DNA from: Phenylobacterium sp.
Lineage (GTDB): Bacteria; Pseudomonadota; Alphaproteobacteria; Caulobacterales; Caulobacteraceae
Reading direction: 5' to 3'
Assembly (NCBI GenBank): GCA_025350885.1
Contig: JANXXA010000373.1
Span: 1-5,063 of the forward strand
DNA length: 5,063 bases
Of the stretch, positions 1 through 5,063 are shown one piece after another. Positions within the stretch are counted from its first letter, which is position 1. Every line of letters starts with the position of its first letter. Position numbers and translations under genes: made by a program. The notes under the pieces were generated by a model. It worked only from the letters and a program-made list of their open reading frames with translations. It had not been told where the DNA came from and searched no databases.

Positions 1-891
1 CAGGAGCTTGGGGATGGCGAACACCGGGCCGATGCCCATCTCGTCGGGCTCGCAGCCGCCGACTGCCCAGGAAACGAAACGGCCCATCGGCTCCAGACCG
101 CGACGCTCGGCTTCCTTGGCCTCCATCAGCACCACCGCGGCGGCGCCGTCGGAGAGCTGGCTGGCGTTGCCCGCCGTGACGGACTTGCCGGGCCCCTTCA
201 CGGGTTCCAGCCTCTGCAGGCCTTCCAGCGTGGTTTCCGGCCGGTTGCACTCGTCGCGATCGACCGTGTAATCGACGATGGTCTCTTCCTTGGTCTCCTT
301 GTTGACCAGCTTCATCCTGGTGTTCATCGGGACGATCTCGTCCCTGAACTTGTTCGCCTGTTGGGCGGCGGCCATTCGCCGCTGGGACTCCAGCGAGAAT
401 TCGTCCTGCGCCTCGCGGCTGACGTTGTAGCGCTCGGCGACGATGTCGGCGGTGTCGATCATCGCCATGAAGATGTCGGGTGCGATCTTGATCAGTTCAG
501 GATCCACCGCCTCGCGCGGCATGCCGCCACCGGGGATCGAGATGCTCTCCACGCCGCCGGCCACCACGCAGTCGGCGCCGTCGCCGCGGATGTGATTGGC
601 CGCCATGGCGATGGCCTGCAGCCCCGAAGAGCAGAAGCGGTTGATGGTGACGCCGGCGGTGGTCACCGGCATGCCGGCCAAGAGGGCGGCCTGGCGGCCG
701 ATATTGGCGGCGCCGTGGGCGTTATTGCCGAGGTAGCAGTCCTCGATGAAGTCGGCCTCCACGCCGGAGCGCGCGACCGCGTGCTTGATCGCGTGGGCCG
801 CCGTCGACATCGGCGGCGTCATATTGAAGCCGCCGCGTCCGGACTTGGCCAGCCCGGTACGCGCATAAGAGACAATGACCGCTTCGCGCAT
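1..891 (-). CDS. Thiolase / acetyl-CoA acyltransferase, N-terminal 297 residues (partial)
   Basis: Thiolases join two acyl-CoA molecules or cleave 3-ketoacyl-CoA, in fatty-acid degradation or acetoacetyl-CoA/polyhydroxyalkanoate metabolism, in the cytoplasm. The protein starts MREAVIVSYARTGLAKSG, a typical thiolase N-terminus. The nucleophilic cysteine is Cys87 in the motif INRFCSSGLQAI. It is followed by VVAGGVESIS, by a loop-domain segment with ERYNVSREAQDEFS, and by GNASQLSDGAA near residues 241-251. These features are all diagnostic of the family. Thiolases are about 390 residues long, so roughly the last 95 are cut off by the window edge, including the GHP-type histidine and the second catalytic cysteine. 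The ATG at 891-889 is supported by a GGAGG nine bases upstream. The gene is transcribed away from the parvulin-argJ operon. Family assignment is secure. Whether the enzyme is biosynthetic or degradative cannot be told from this fragment. Confidence 0.95.
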   Translation of the reverse strand, partial: MREAVIVSYARTGLAKSGRGGFNMTPPMSTAAHAIKHAVARSGVEADFIEDCYLGNNAHGAANIGRQAALLAGMPVTTAGVTINRFCSSGLQAIAMAANHIRGDGADCVVAGGVESISIPGGGMPREAVDPELIKIAPDIFMAMIDTADIVAERYNVSREAQDEFSLESQRRMAAAQQANKFRDEIVPMNTRMKLVNKETKEETIVDYTVDRDECNRPETTLEGLQRLEPVKGPGKSVTAGNASQLSDGAAAVVLMEAKEAERRGLEPMGRFVSWAVGGCEPDEMGIGPVFAIPKLL

Positions 892-900
892 CTGAAAATT

Positions 901-905
901 CCTCC
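901..905 (-). promoter_or_regulatory. Ribosome binding site of the thiolase gene
   Basis: On the minus strand this reads GGAGG, a full Shine-Dalgarno core, with nine bases between it and the ATG at 891-889. It fixes the thiolase start and gives an N-terminus that matches the family. Confidence 0.8.
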
Positions 906-960
906 AAGGATTTGAGTCCGCCAGGGATTGCAGTTCCCCGCGTCTGGTCGGCCGCAACCT

Positions 961-989
961 TTGCATCCCGGAACTTAAATGGCTAGGGA
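961..989 (+). promoter_or_regulatory. Possible promoter of the parvulin-argJ operon
   Basis: The 147-base divergent intergenic region must hold promoters for both directions. On the plus strand TTGCATC (961-967) and GCTAGGGA (982-989) are 14 bases apart. This loosely resembles the housekeeping promoter pattern described for Caulobacter (TTGACGS, 10-14 bases, GCTANAWC), but only TTG, the final C and GCTA agree. I found no convincing minus-strand promoter for the thiolase. Confidence 0.25.
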
Positions 990-1024
990 CGGGCGACGCT
1001 GCCGATGGCGTTTCCCATCCGCTT

Positions 1025-1030
1025 CGAGGG
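1025..1030 (+). promoter_or_regulatory. Ribosome binding site deciding the parvulin start
   Basis: CGAGGG lies eight bases before the ATG at 1039. The in-frame ATG at 979 has no comparable site and would put about 20 arginine-rich residues in front of a normal lipoprotein signal peptide. This favours 1039 as the start. Confidence 0.65.
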
Positions 1031-1038
1031 TGATCCGC

Positions 1039-1998
1039 ATGGCCGCAGAACGGCGCAACCCTCTTGGCTCGGCCCTGCTGAGCGGTCTGTTGCTGGTGGC
1101 GGTGCTCAGCCTGGCGGCGTGCGGCAAGGGCGGCGGGGCCGAACATGCGCCCGAGCGCGGCGACCGGGCGGTGGCCAAGGTCAACGGCGAAACCGTCTGG
1201 TCTTCCGACGTCAAGCGCGAGGCGGTGGCGCAGAGCCTGATCGGCGAGGGCGAGCCGTTGGACGCCTCGTCGGATCTGTTCCGCCGGGTGCTGGACGAGG
1301 TGGTCGACCAGAAGCTGCTGGCGGCCGAAGCGTTGAAGCGCAAACTGGACAAGGATCCGCTGGCCCAGCGTCGCCTGGCCGCCGCCCGCGAGCGCATTCT
1401 TGGAGACATGCTGGTGGAGGGCGTGGTCTCCGACGCGGTGAACGACAACGCCATTCGCGGCCTCTATCAGGAGCAGCTGAAGCTGGCGAAACGGTCCGAG
1501 GAGATCCACGCCCGCCAGATCGTGCTGGCCACGGCGGCCGACGCCGAGGCGGTGAAGAAGCTGCTGGCCTCCGGCGCGTCGTTCCAGGCCCTGGCCATGG
1601 AGCGGTCGCATGACGCGGCCACCCGCTTCAATGGCGGCGACCTGGGCTACTTCACCGTCGACGTGATGCCCGAGGCCTATGACGCGGCGCTCAAGGACGC
1701 CAAGGCCGGCGCCGTGGTCGGGCCGTTCGCGGTCGAGGGCGGTTTCGCCATCCTCAAGGTCGAGGACCGCCGGCTGGAACAGCCGATCACGCTCGAGGCC
1801 GCCCGGCCGCAGATCGTGCGCTTCCTGACCTACGACCAGATCCGCGATCTGCTGGAAAAGCTGCGCGGCCGCGCCAAGGTCGAGGTCATGGTCAAGTCGG
1901 ACAACCCGGGCCAGGCCCGCCCGCCGGCCGATGCGCCGAAGCCCGCGGCGATCCCGCCGGTGGCGGCGTCTCCAGCCGTGAAAGGGCCAGGCAAATGA
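1039..1998 (+). CDS. Parvulin-type peptidyl-prolyl cis-trans isomerase, predicted lipoprotein
   Basis: This is a periplasmic folding factor that should isomerise peptide bonds before proline in exported proteins. From the ATG at 1039 it has 319 residues. It begins with a lipoprotein signal peptide: MAAERRN, a hydrophobic stretch, then the lipobox LAAC with Cys28 as the lipidated residue. A helical SurA/PpiC-like N-terminal domain covers roughly residues 40-150 (AVAKVNGETVWSSDVKREAV). The parvulin domain follows at about 155-245, with HARQIVLA, a GGDLGYF motif at 199-205, MPEAYDAAL and VVGPFAVEGGFAILKVEDR. The last 30 or so residues are rich in proline and alanine and probably disordered. There is no Asp immediately after the lipid-attachment cysteine (Gly follows), so sorting to the outer membrane is plausible but not shown. 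Its stop overlaps the argJ start, so the two genes are translationally coupled. It resembles EpsD/PrsA/PpiC-type proteins; the exact subfamily is uncertain. Confidence 0.9.
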   Translation: MAAERRNPLGSALLSGLLLVAVLSLAACGKGGGAEHAPERGDRAVAKVNGETVWSSDVKREAVAQSLIGEGEPLDASSDLFRRVLDEVVDQKLLAAEALKRKLDKDPLAQRRLAAARERILGDMLVEGVVSDAVNDNAIRGLYQEQLKLAKRSEEIHARQIVLATAADAEAVKKLLASGASFQALAMERSHDAATRFNGGDLGYFTVDVMPEAYDAALKDAKAGAVVGPFAVEGGFAILKVEDRRLEQPITLEAARPQIVRFLTYDQIRDLLEKLRGRAKVEVMVKSDNPGQARPPADAPKPAAIPPVAASPAVKGPGK

Positions 1999-3419
1999 GC
2001 CGCAAGCCGACCCTTCCACGCGCCCGGCCCTCGGTGAAACCCGCCGCCAAGGTGCTGGAGGCCGCCGCCCGTCCGGTGGAGGTGGTCGGCCAGACGCTGG
2101 AGCGCGCCTATAAACAGGCTAGGCAGCTCGCGGTCAGCGTGACGTCGCCGCCGCCTTCGCCCCCGTCCTCGCCGACCAAGGGCGCCTTGCCGGTCTCGCC
2201 GCTGGCCGTGGCCTTCCCGGCGATGCCGCCGATCGCCGGGGTGCGCATGGCCACGGCCCGGGCCGGTTTCTACAAGCATGAGCGCGACGACCTCTTGGTG
2301 ATGACCTTTCCGATGGGCGCCAGCGCCGCGGGCGTGTTCACCCGCCACGGCGTCGGCTCCGCGCCGGTGGACTGGTGCAAGCGGCATCTGGAGATGACCA
2401 AGGGCGAGGGTGTCCGCGCCCTGGTGGTCAACGCCGGCTGCGCCAATTCCTTCACCGGCCGGCCGGGCGCTGATGCGGTGCGGCGCGTCTGTTCGGCGGC
2501 GGCCAAGCGCTTCGACTGTCGCCAGCGCGACGTGATGGTCGCCTCGACCGGGGTGATCGGCGTGTTGCTGGACGACGCCAGGATCGTCCACCGCCTGCCC
2601 GAGATCGAGCACCGGCTGACCGACGACGGCTGGGCCGCCGCCGCGGGCGCGATCACGACCACCGACACCTTCCCCACGGGCGCGCACGCGGTGGCGCGGA
2701 TCGACGGCGTCGAGGTCCAGATCAGCGGCATCGCCAAGGGCTCCGGCATGATCGCGCCGGACATGGCCACCATGCTGGCCTTCGTGGTCACCGATGCGGC
2801 GATCTCGCCCGGCGCCCTGCAGAACCTGGTCAGCCTCTATACGCGCTCGACCTTCAACGCGGCGACCGTGGACGGCGATCGATCGACCAACGACACGCTC
2901 TTGCTGTTCGCCACCAGCCAGTCGGGCGCGCCGAAAATCAGCCGGGCCGGCGACCGGCGCCTGGCCGAATTCCGCGACAAGCTGGAGCAGGTGCTGATGG
3001 ACCTAGCCCAGCAGCTGGTCCGCGATGGCGAGGGCGCGTCCAAGTTCATCAAGGTCACGGTGACCGGCGCCCAGAGCCACGCCTCGGCGCGGAAGATCGC
3101 CCGGACCATCTGCGAGAGCCCGCTGGTCAAGACCGCCTTCGCCGGCGAGGACGCCAACTGGGGCCGCATCGTCATGGCGGTGGGCCGCGCCGATGAGCCC
3201 GTGGACCGGGACTCGATGAGCGTGAAGTTCGGCGACCTCTTCGCCGCCCACGACGGCCTGGTCTCGCCGGCCTACGACGAGGCCAAGATGAGCGCCTACA
3301 TGAAGAACGCCGAGCTGGAGGTCACCGTCGACGTCGGCGTCGGCCGCGCCGCCGCCACCATGTGGACCTGCGACCTCACCAAACGCTACGTGGAGATCAA
3401 CGGGGATTATCGGAGCTAG
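1995..3419 (+). CDS. argJ: Bifunctional glutamate N-acetyltransferase / ornithine acetyltransferase ArgJ
   Basis: ArgJ transfers the acetyl group from N-acetylornithine to glutamate in the cyclic arginine pathway. Bifunctional forms also use acetyl-CoA to make N-acetylglutamate. The protein shows the family hallmarks. ASTGVIG (residues 183-189) forms the oxyanion-hole region, IAKGSGMIAPDMATMLAF contains the autocleavage site between Ala258 and the nucleophile Thr259, and further motifs are NAATVDGDRSTND, GEDANWGRI and the C-terminal YVEINGDYRS. The proenzyme should split into alpha and beta chains at Thr259. The start at 1995 overlaps the upstream stop as ATGA and has AAGGG eight bases before it. 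It gives 474 residues, with about 65 residues before the usual ArgJ core at SPLAVAFPAMPPIAGV. The extension has strong G/C third positions, so it looks translated. A TTG at 2187 preceded by AAGGG could be a second, core-only start. Mono- or bifunctionality cannot be read from sequence alone. Confidence 0.96.
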   Translation: MSRKPTLPRARPSVKPAAKVLEAAARPVEVVGQTLERAYKQARQLAVSVTSPPPSPPSSPTKGALPVSPLAVAFPAMPPIAGVRMATARAGFYKHERDDLLVMTFPMGASAAGVFTRHGVGSAPVDWCKRHLEMTKGEGVRALVVNAGCANSFTGRPGADAVRRVCSAAAKRFDCRQRDVMVASTGVIGVLLDDARIVHRLPEIEHRLTDDGWAAAAGAITTTDTFPTGAHAVARIDGVEVQISGIAKGSGMIAPDMATMLAFVVTDAAISPGALQNLVSLYTRSTFNAATVDGDRSTNDTLLLFATSQSGAPKISRAGDRRLAEFRDKLEQVLMDLAQQLVRDGEGASKFIKVTVTGAQSHASARKIARTICESPLVKTAFAGEDANWGRIVMAVGRADEPVDRDSMSVKFGDLFAAHDGLVSPAYDEAKMSAYMKNAELEVTVDVGVGRAAATMWTCDLTKRYVEINGDYRS

Positions 3420-3421
3420 GG

Positions 3422-3445
3422 TAGGCGCTCGCGACGCCTAGCGCC
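3422..3445 (+). repeat. Inverted repeat just after argJ (possible weak terminator)
   Basis: Two overlapping stems are possible: TAGGCG (3422-3427) with CGCCTA (3435-3440), or GGCGCT (3424-3429) with AGCGCC (3440-3445). The two pairings are mutually exclusive. It begins three bases after the argJ stop codon, where a terminator would be expected, but no run of T follows, so it is not a canonical intrinsic terminator. Confidence 0.35.
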
Positions 3446-3465
3446 CGAAACGACAGAGGTTGCCG

Positions 3466-3594
3466 ATGCGCGAACAATCGCCCCTCCACACCGCCGATGA
3501 TGTTTCTCCCGCCTCTGCCTCTCGGTGTTCTTATTGTGTTCTTGACGCCAGGTGGCGTATATATACTTTGCAAACACGAGAAGATGAGCTATAA
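3466..3594 (+). CDS. 42-codon ORF between argJ and the transposase, possibly a gene stump
   Basis: The ATG at 3466 is preceded by AGAGGT with a five-base gap, a good ribosome binding site. The peptide starts MREQSPLHTADDVSPASAS and ends at TAA 3592-3594, two bases before the transposase ATG. I recognise no family. The first part reads like ordinary coding DNA of this genome. The second part (from about 3525) runs through the repeat and promoter-like sequences that seem to belong to the mobile element. One reading is that this is the 5' end of the gene that originally followed argJ, cut by insertion of the element and closed by a chance stop. It could also be a leader peptide or chance. Confidence 0.25.
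   Translation: MREQSPLHTADDVSPASASRCSYCVLDARWRIYTLQTREDEL
3525..3543 (+). repeat. Tandem 8-bp direct repeat with 11-bp period upstream of the transposase
   Basis: GTGTTCTT occurs at 3525-3532 and again at 3536-3543, giving an 11-bp period, about one helical turn. Two copies of a site on the same DNA face are typical of protein binding. At the edge of an insertion sequence this could be a transposase-binding end or an operator. Chance cannot be excluded for an 8-base match. Confidence 0.45.
3534..3567 (+). promoter_or_regulatory. Probable transposase promoter/operator region with adjacent palindromes
   Basis: TTGTGT (3534-3539) is 18 bases from TATATA (3558-3563), a plausible -35/-10 pair. 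TTGACG at 3542 is a better -35 box but sits only 14 bases from TATACT (3562-3567). Two abutting palindromes cover the same bases: GCCA-GG-TGGC (3547-3556) and the perfect 10-mer GTATATATAC (3557-3566). The overlap suggests an operator sitting on the promoter, which is inference. Confidence 0.35.
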
Positions 3595-3596
3595 CA

Positions 3597-4559
3597 ATGG
3601 GGAAAACAGCGAGCCCCGTTATGTCGATCCTTTCCGCCCCCCACTTTCACGACGAAGCCGCCGCTTTTGAGCGGGTGGAAAAGGTTCTCTGGCCGCAAGG
3701 TCCGGTCTGCCATCACTGCGGCTGCATGGGCCGGATCAGTGTCATCGCCCCGAACCCTGAGAAGCGCGTCCGCTACGGCCTCAAGCGCTGCGGCGACTGC
3801 AAGCAGCAGTTCACGGTTCGCATGGGTACGATCTTCGAAGAGTCGAAGCTGCCCCTGCGCATCTGGCTCCAAGCCATGCACCTGATGTGCAGCAGCAAGA
3901 AGGGCGTCAGCGCTCACCAGCTGCACCGCACGCTGGAGATCACCTACAAGCCGGCGTGGTTCCTGGCTCACCGTATTCGGGAAGCCATGCGCTCCGGCGA
4001 CCTGGCGTCGTTCGGTTCGGGCGGCGGCATGGTCGAAGCCGACGAGACCTTCATCGGCGTTGAGCCCGGCGAGCCCAAGGCCAAGGCTGGCGGCAATCAC
4101 AAGATGAAGGTGCTGAGTCTTGTAGACCGCGACACCGGCGCCAAGCGCTCGTTCGTGCTGGACTTCATCAGCGCCAAGGCCATCGGCGAGATCGTCGCCG
4201 CGAACCTCTCCCGCGAAGCCATCCTCATGACCGACGAGGCCCGCCACTACACCAAGCTGGGCCAGCAGTTCGCGGGCCACGGCCACACCCACCACGCCGC
4301 CGGCGAGTACGTCTCGCGCCTCAACCCGCTCGTCCACACCAACACCGTTGAAGGCTCGTTCTCGATCTTCAAGCGTGGCATGCGCGGCGTCTATCAGCAC
4401 TGCTCCAAGAAGCACCTGCACCGCTATCTGGCGGAGTTCGATTTCCGGTATTCGAACCGCGTCGCGCTGGGCGTTGACGACAGCGACCGGGCGACGCGGG
4501 CGCTGCAAGGCGTGGTCGGCAAGCGTCTGACCTACGTAGCAACTGGTCAGCGGGCCTAA
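3597..4559 (+). CDS. IS1595-family transposase (ISXO2-like DDE domain with zinc ribbon)
   Basis: This transposase should cut and join the element's ends. In its 320 residues the N-terminal part carries a zinc ribbon with Cys38-Cys41 (VCHHCG) and Cys65-Cys68 (CGDCKQQFTVRMGTIFEES). A helical region follows (WLQAMHLMCSSKKGVSAHQL, then HRIREAM). The catalytic domain begins with MVEADETFIG (Asp149), continues with LMTDEA (Asp213), and ends with HTNTVEGSFSIFKRGM, which supplies Asn249, Glu252 and Lys259 of the DDN/E-K arrangement used by this family. The C-terminus LAEFDFRYSNRVALGVDDSDRA style is also typical. Length is normal and no frameshift is seen, so it looks functional. The first ATG has only a weak ribosome binding site. 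The ATG at 3621 gives MSILSAPHFHDEAAAF, the more usual start for relatives, and may be the true one. It is followed by an inverted repeat and a probable passenger gene on the same strand. Confidence 0.95.
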   Translation: MGKTASPVMSILSAPHFHDEAAAFERVEKVLWPQGPVCHHCGCMGRISVIAPNPEKRVRYGLKRCGDCKQQFTVRMGTIFEESKLPLRIWLQAMHLMCSSKKGVSAHQLHRTLEITYKPAWFLAHRIREAMRSGDLASFGSGGGMVEADETFIGVEPGEPKAKAGGNHKMKVLSLVDRDTGAKRSFVLDFISAKAIGEIVAANLSREAILMTDEARHYTKLGQQFAGHGHTHHAAGEYVSRLNPLVHTNTVEGSFSIFKRGMRGVYQHCSKKHLHRYLAEFDFRYSNRVALGVDDSDRATRALQGVVGKRLTYVATGQRA

Positions 4560-4630
4560 GCGCCCGGCGAAACCCAAACGCCGCATTCGGTCCCGCTGGA
4601 AGACCCAAAAGCACCGGAAGGCCGGGCGCT
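4559..4630 (+). repeat. Perfect 10-bp inverted repeat beginning on the transposase stop codon
   Basis: AGCGCCCGGC at 4559-4568 is exactly complementary to GCCGGGCGCT at 4621-4630, with a 52-base loop. The left arm starts on the last base of the transposase TAA. Inside the loop, ACCCAAACGC (4572-4581) and ACCCAAAAGC (4603-4612) form a direct repeat with one mismatch, 31 bases apart. A GC-rich stem of this length would be stable in mRNA and could separate transposase expression from that of the next gene. No T run follows, so it is not a simple intrinsic terminator. Confidence 0.6.
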
Positions 4631-4645
4631 CAGCTTTACGGATTC

Positions 4646-4657
4646 CGCGAGCTCGCG
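4646..4657. repeat. Perfect 12-bp palindrome upstream of the passenger gene
   Basis: CGCGAGCTCGCG reads the same on both strands and lies 38 bases before the GTG at 4696. Such a site suits a dimeric DNA-binding protein and could be an operator for the downstream gene, or be part of the element's internal structure. Self-complementary GC-rich 12-mers are uncommon but not proof of function. Confidence 0.5.
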
Positions 4658-4676
4658 TAGGCTCCAGCCAACTGCT

Positions 4677-4685
4677 GGAAGGCGG
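4677..4685 (+). promoter_or_regulatory. Ribosome binding site deciding the GTG start at 4696
   Basis: GGAAGGCGG contains GGAAGG (13 bases before the start) and GGCGG (10 bases before). The frame is open upstream back to 4540 but contains no ATG, GTG or TTG codon between 4540 and 4695. GTG 4696 is therefore the first conventional start, and this is the only purine-rich site near it. Confidence 0.5.
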
Positions 4686-4695
4686 AAAAACCAAA

Positions 4696-5063
4696 GTGGC
4701 GAACGTCAGAGTCCGGCTCATACTGAACGAGGGGAGACACGGCGCGCCCCTGTCGAAGCTCGGCAAGATCGCAGAGCAACTGGAGCGGTTTCTGAAATCG
4801 CTCGCCTCGGACAGCCAAATTGACACGAAGCCCGGCGAATGGGTCGCGGCGAACTTCACCAACAGTTCCGTGGCCTACGACGCCGAATTTCTAGGCGAGG
4901 TGAACGCGGGCGCAGCCCAGCACTTTTCGCGCGGCCTAGAGGCTCTGGCTGACTACGATCCCGATGGCGAAGGCCTGAACGGCATGGTCAGCAACGCGAC
5001 CGCGCTAGAGTATTCTCGCATCGGGGCGTTGATCGATCCCGACGAGCACATCGGCCTCGGCAT
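4696..5063 (+). CDS. Uncharacterised passenger protein of the IS element, N-terminal 122 residues (partial)
   Basis: From a GTG start the frame stays open to the window end, giving 122 full codons and no stop. The protein begins (M)ANVRVRLILNEGRHGAPLS, continues KLGKIAEQLERFLKSLA, then KPGEWVAANFTNSSVAYDAE and GLNGMVSNATALEYSRIG, and the last visible part is ALIDPDEHIGLG. It has no cysteine, signal peptide or membrane segment, so it looks cytosolic. A beta strand, a helix of about 20 residues and further mixed alpha/beta segments are suggested. I recognise no enzyme motif and assign no function. From memory, proteins of this general type recur as hypothetical proteins in alphaproteobacteria, but I cannot verify that. 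The gene follows the transposase on the same strand after a 136-base structured spacer. Its codons include ATA, AGA and several CTA, which are absent or rarer in argJ, suggesting transfer. A passenger gene of the IS1595-type element is the likeliest reading; an older resident gene beside the element is the alternative. Confidence 0.75.
   Translation, partial: MANVRVRLILNEGRHGAPLSKLGKIAEQLERFLKSLASDSQIDTKPGEWVAANFTNSSVAYDAEFLGEVNAGAAQHFSRGLEALADYDPDGEGLNGMVSNATALEYSRIGALIDPDEHIGLG

Larger units (their letters stand above)
3525..5063 (+). mobile_element. IS1595-family (ISXO2-like) element with probable passenger gene, right end not in window
   Basis: The element is inferred from an intact IS1595-type transposase, the abrupt drop in GC before it, and a second gene behind it with different codon use. 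The left boundary is approximate. It is placed at the first copy of a short repeated motif (3525), where sequence stops resembling the argJ-side DNA. I looked for a reverse complement of 3524-3550 in 4560-5063 and found none, so the right terminal repeat presumably lies beyond 5063. Target duplications, commonly 8 bp in this family, therefore cannot be checked. IS1595-family elements carrying extra passenger genes are known, which fits the two-gene layout. Confidence 0.5.

Noticed and set aside
361..915. A 184-codon plus-strand ORF across the thiolase
   Set aside because: It lies antisense to a gene with clear thiolase motifs, and its His/Arg/Gly-rich peptide is typical of a shadow frame.
932..975. 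Inverted repeat AGTTCC (932-937) / GGAACT (970-975) in the divergent intergenic region
   Set aside because: Six-base arms with a 32-base spacer are expected by chance at this length and have no supporting symmetry around them.
979..1038. An upstream ATG start for the parvulin gene at 979
   Set aside because: It lacks a good ribosome binding site and would add 20 residues before a normal lipoprotein signal peptide. The ATG at 1039 has CGAGGG eight bases upstream.
1830..2687. A 285-codon minus-strand ORF across the parvulin-argJ junction
   Set aside because: It overlaps two well-supported plus-strand genes and gives a low-complexity Arg/Gly/His-rich peptide.
3531..4862. A 443-codon minus-strand ORF covering the transposase
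   Set aside because: It is antisense to a clear IS1595 transposase and to the passenger frame. Its peptide has no recognisable motif, and long antisense frames are common in DNA with strong third-position G/C bias.
4560..5063. A right terminal inverted repeat of the element close behind the transposase
   Set aside because: No reverse-complement match to the putative left-end sequence (3524-3550) was found by eye, so the right end is probably outside the window.
1..5063. tRNA, rRNA or CRISPR array
   Set aside because: No tRNA-like cloverleaf signature, rRNA segment or regularly spaced repeat series was seen in reading the window.

Overview
The window looks like chromosomal DNA of a GC-rich alphaproteobacterium. 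My best guess is Caulobacter, Phenylobacterium or a relative. This rests on the strong G/C bias at third codon positions, on the coupling of a parvulin lipoprotein gene to an argJ with an N-terminal extension, and on general protein similarity from memory. No database was consulted.

Layout. Positions 1-891 (minus strand) hold the first 297 residues of a thiolase (acetyl-CoA acyltransferase); its C-terminus lies outside the window. A 147-base divergent intergenic region (892-1038) separates it from a plus-strand operon. The first operon gene (1039-1998) encodes a lipoprotein with a parvulin-type peptidyl-prolyl isomerase domain. It overlaps by ATGA the gene for ArgJ (1995-3419), the ornithine/glutamate N-acetyltransferase of arginine biosynthesis. 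These are ordinary housekeeping genes.

After argJ the character changes. A 177-base AT-richer spacer (3420-3596) holds a small hairpin, a 42-codon ORF with a good ribosome binding site that may be the stump of an interrupted gene, and a cluster of repeats and palindromes just before a transposase. The transposase (3597-4559) is an apparently intact ISXO2-like/IS1595-family enzyme with a zinc ribbon and its acidic active-site residues.

Downstream is a structured 136-base spacer with a 10-bp inverted repeat that starts on the last base of the transposase stop codon and a 12-bp perfect palindrome. A further open frame then starts at GTG 4696 and runs off the window end without a stop. It encodes a soluble protein of unknown function with a strongly coding-like sequence, and is probably a passenger gene of the same mobile element. 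No matching right inverted repeat is visible inside the window, which agrees with the element extending past 5063.

The most interesting part is therefore 3525-5063: an IS1595-type element with a probable non-transposase cargo gene and a distinctive non-coding module between the two genes. No rRNA, tRNA or CRISPR array was seen.
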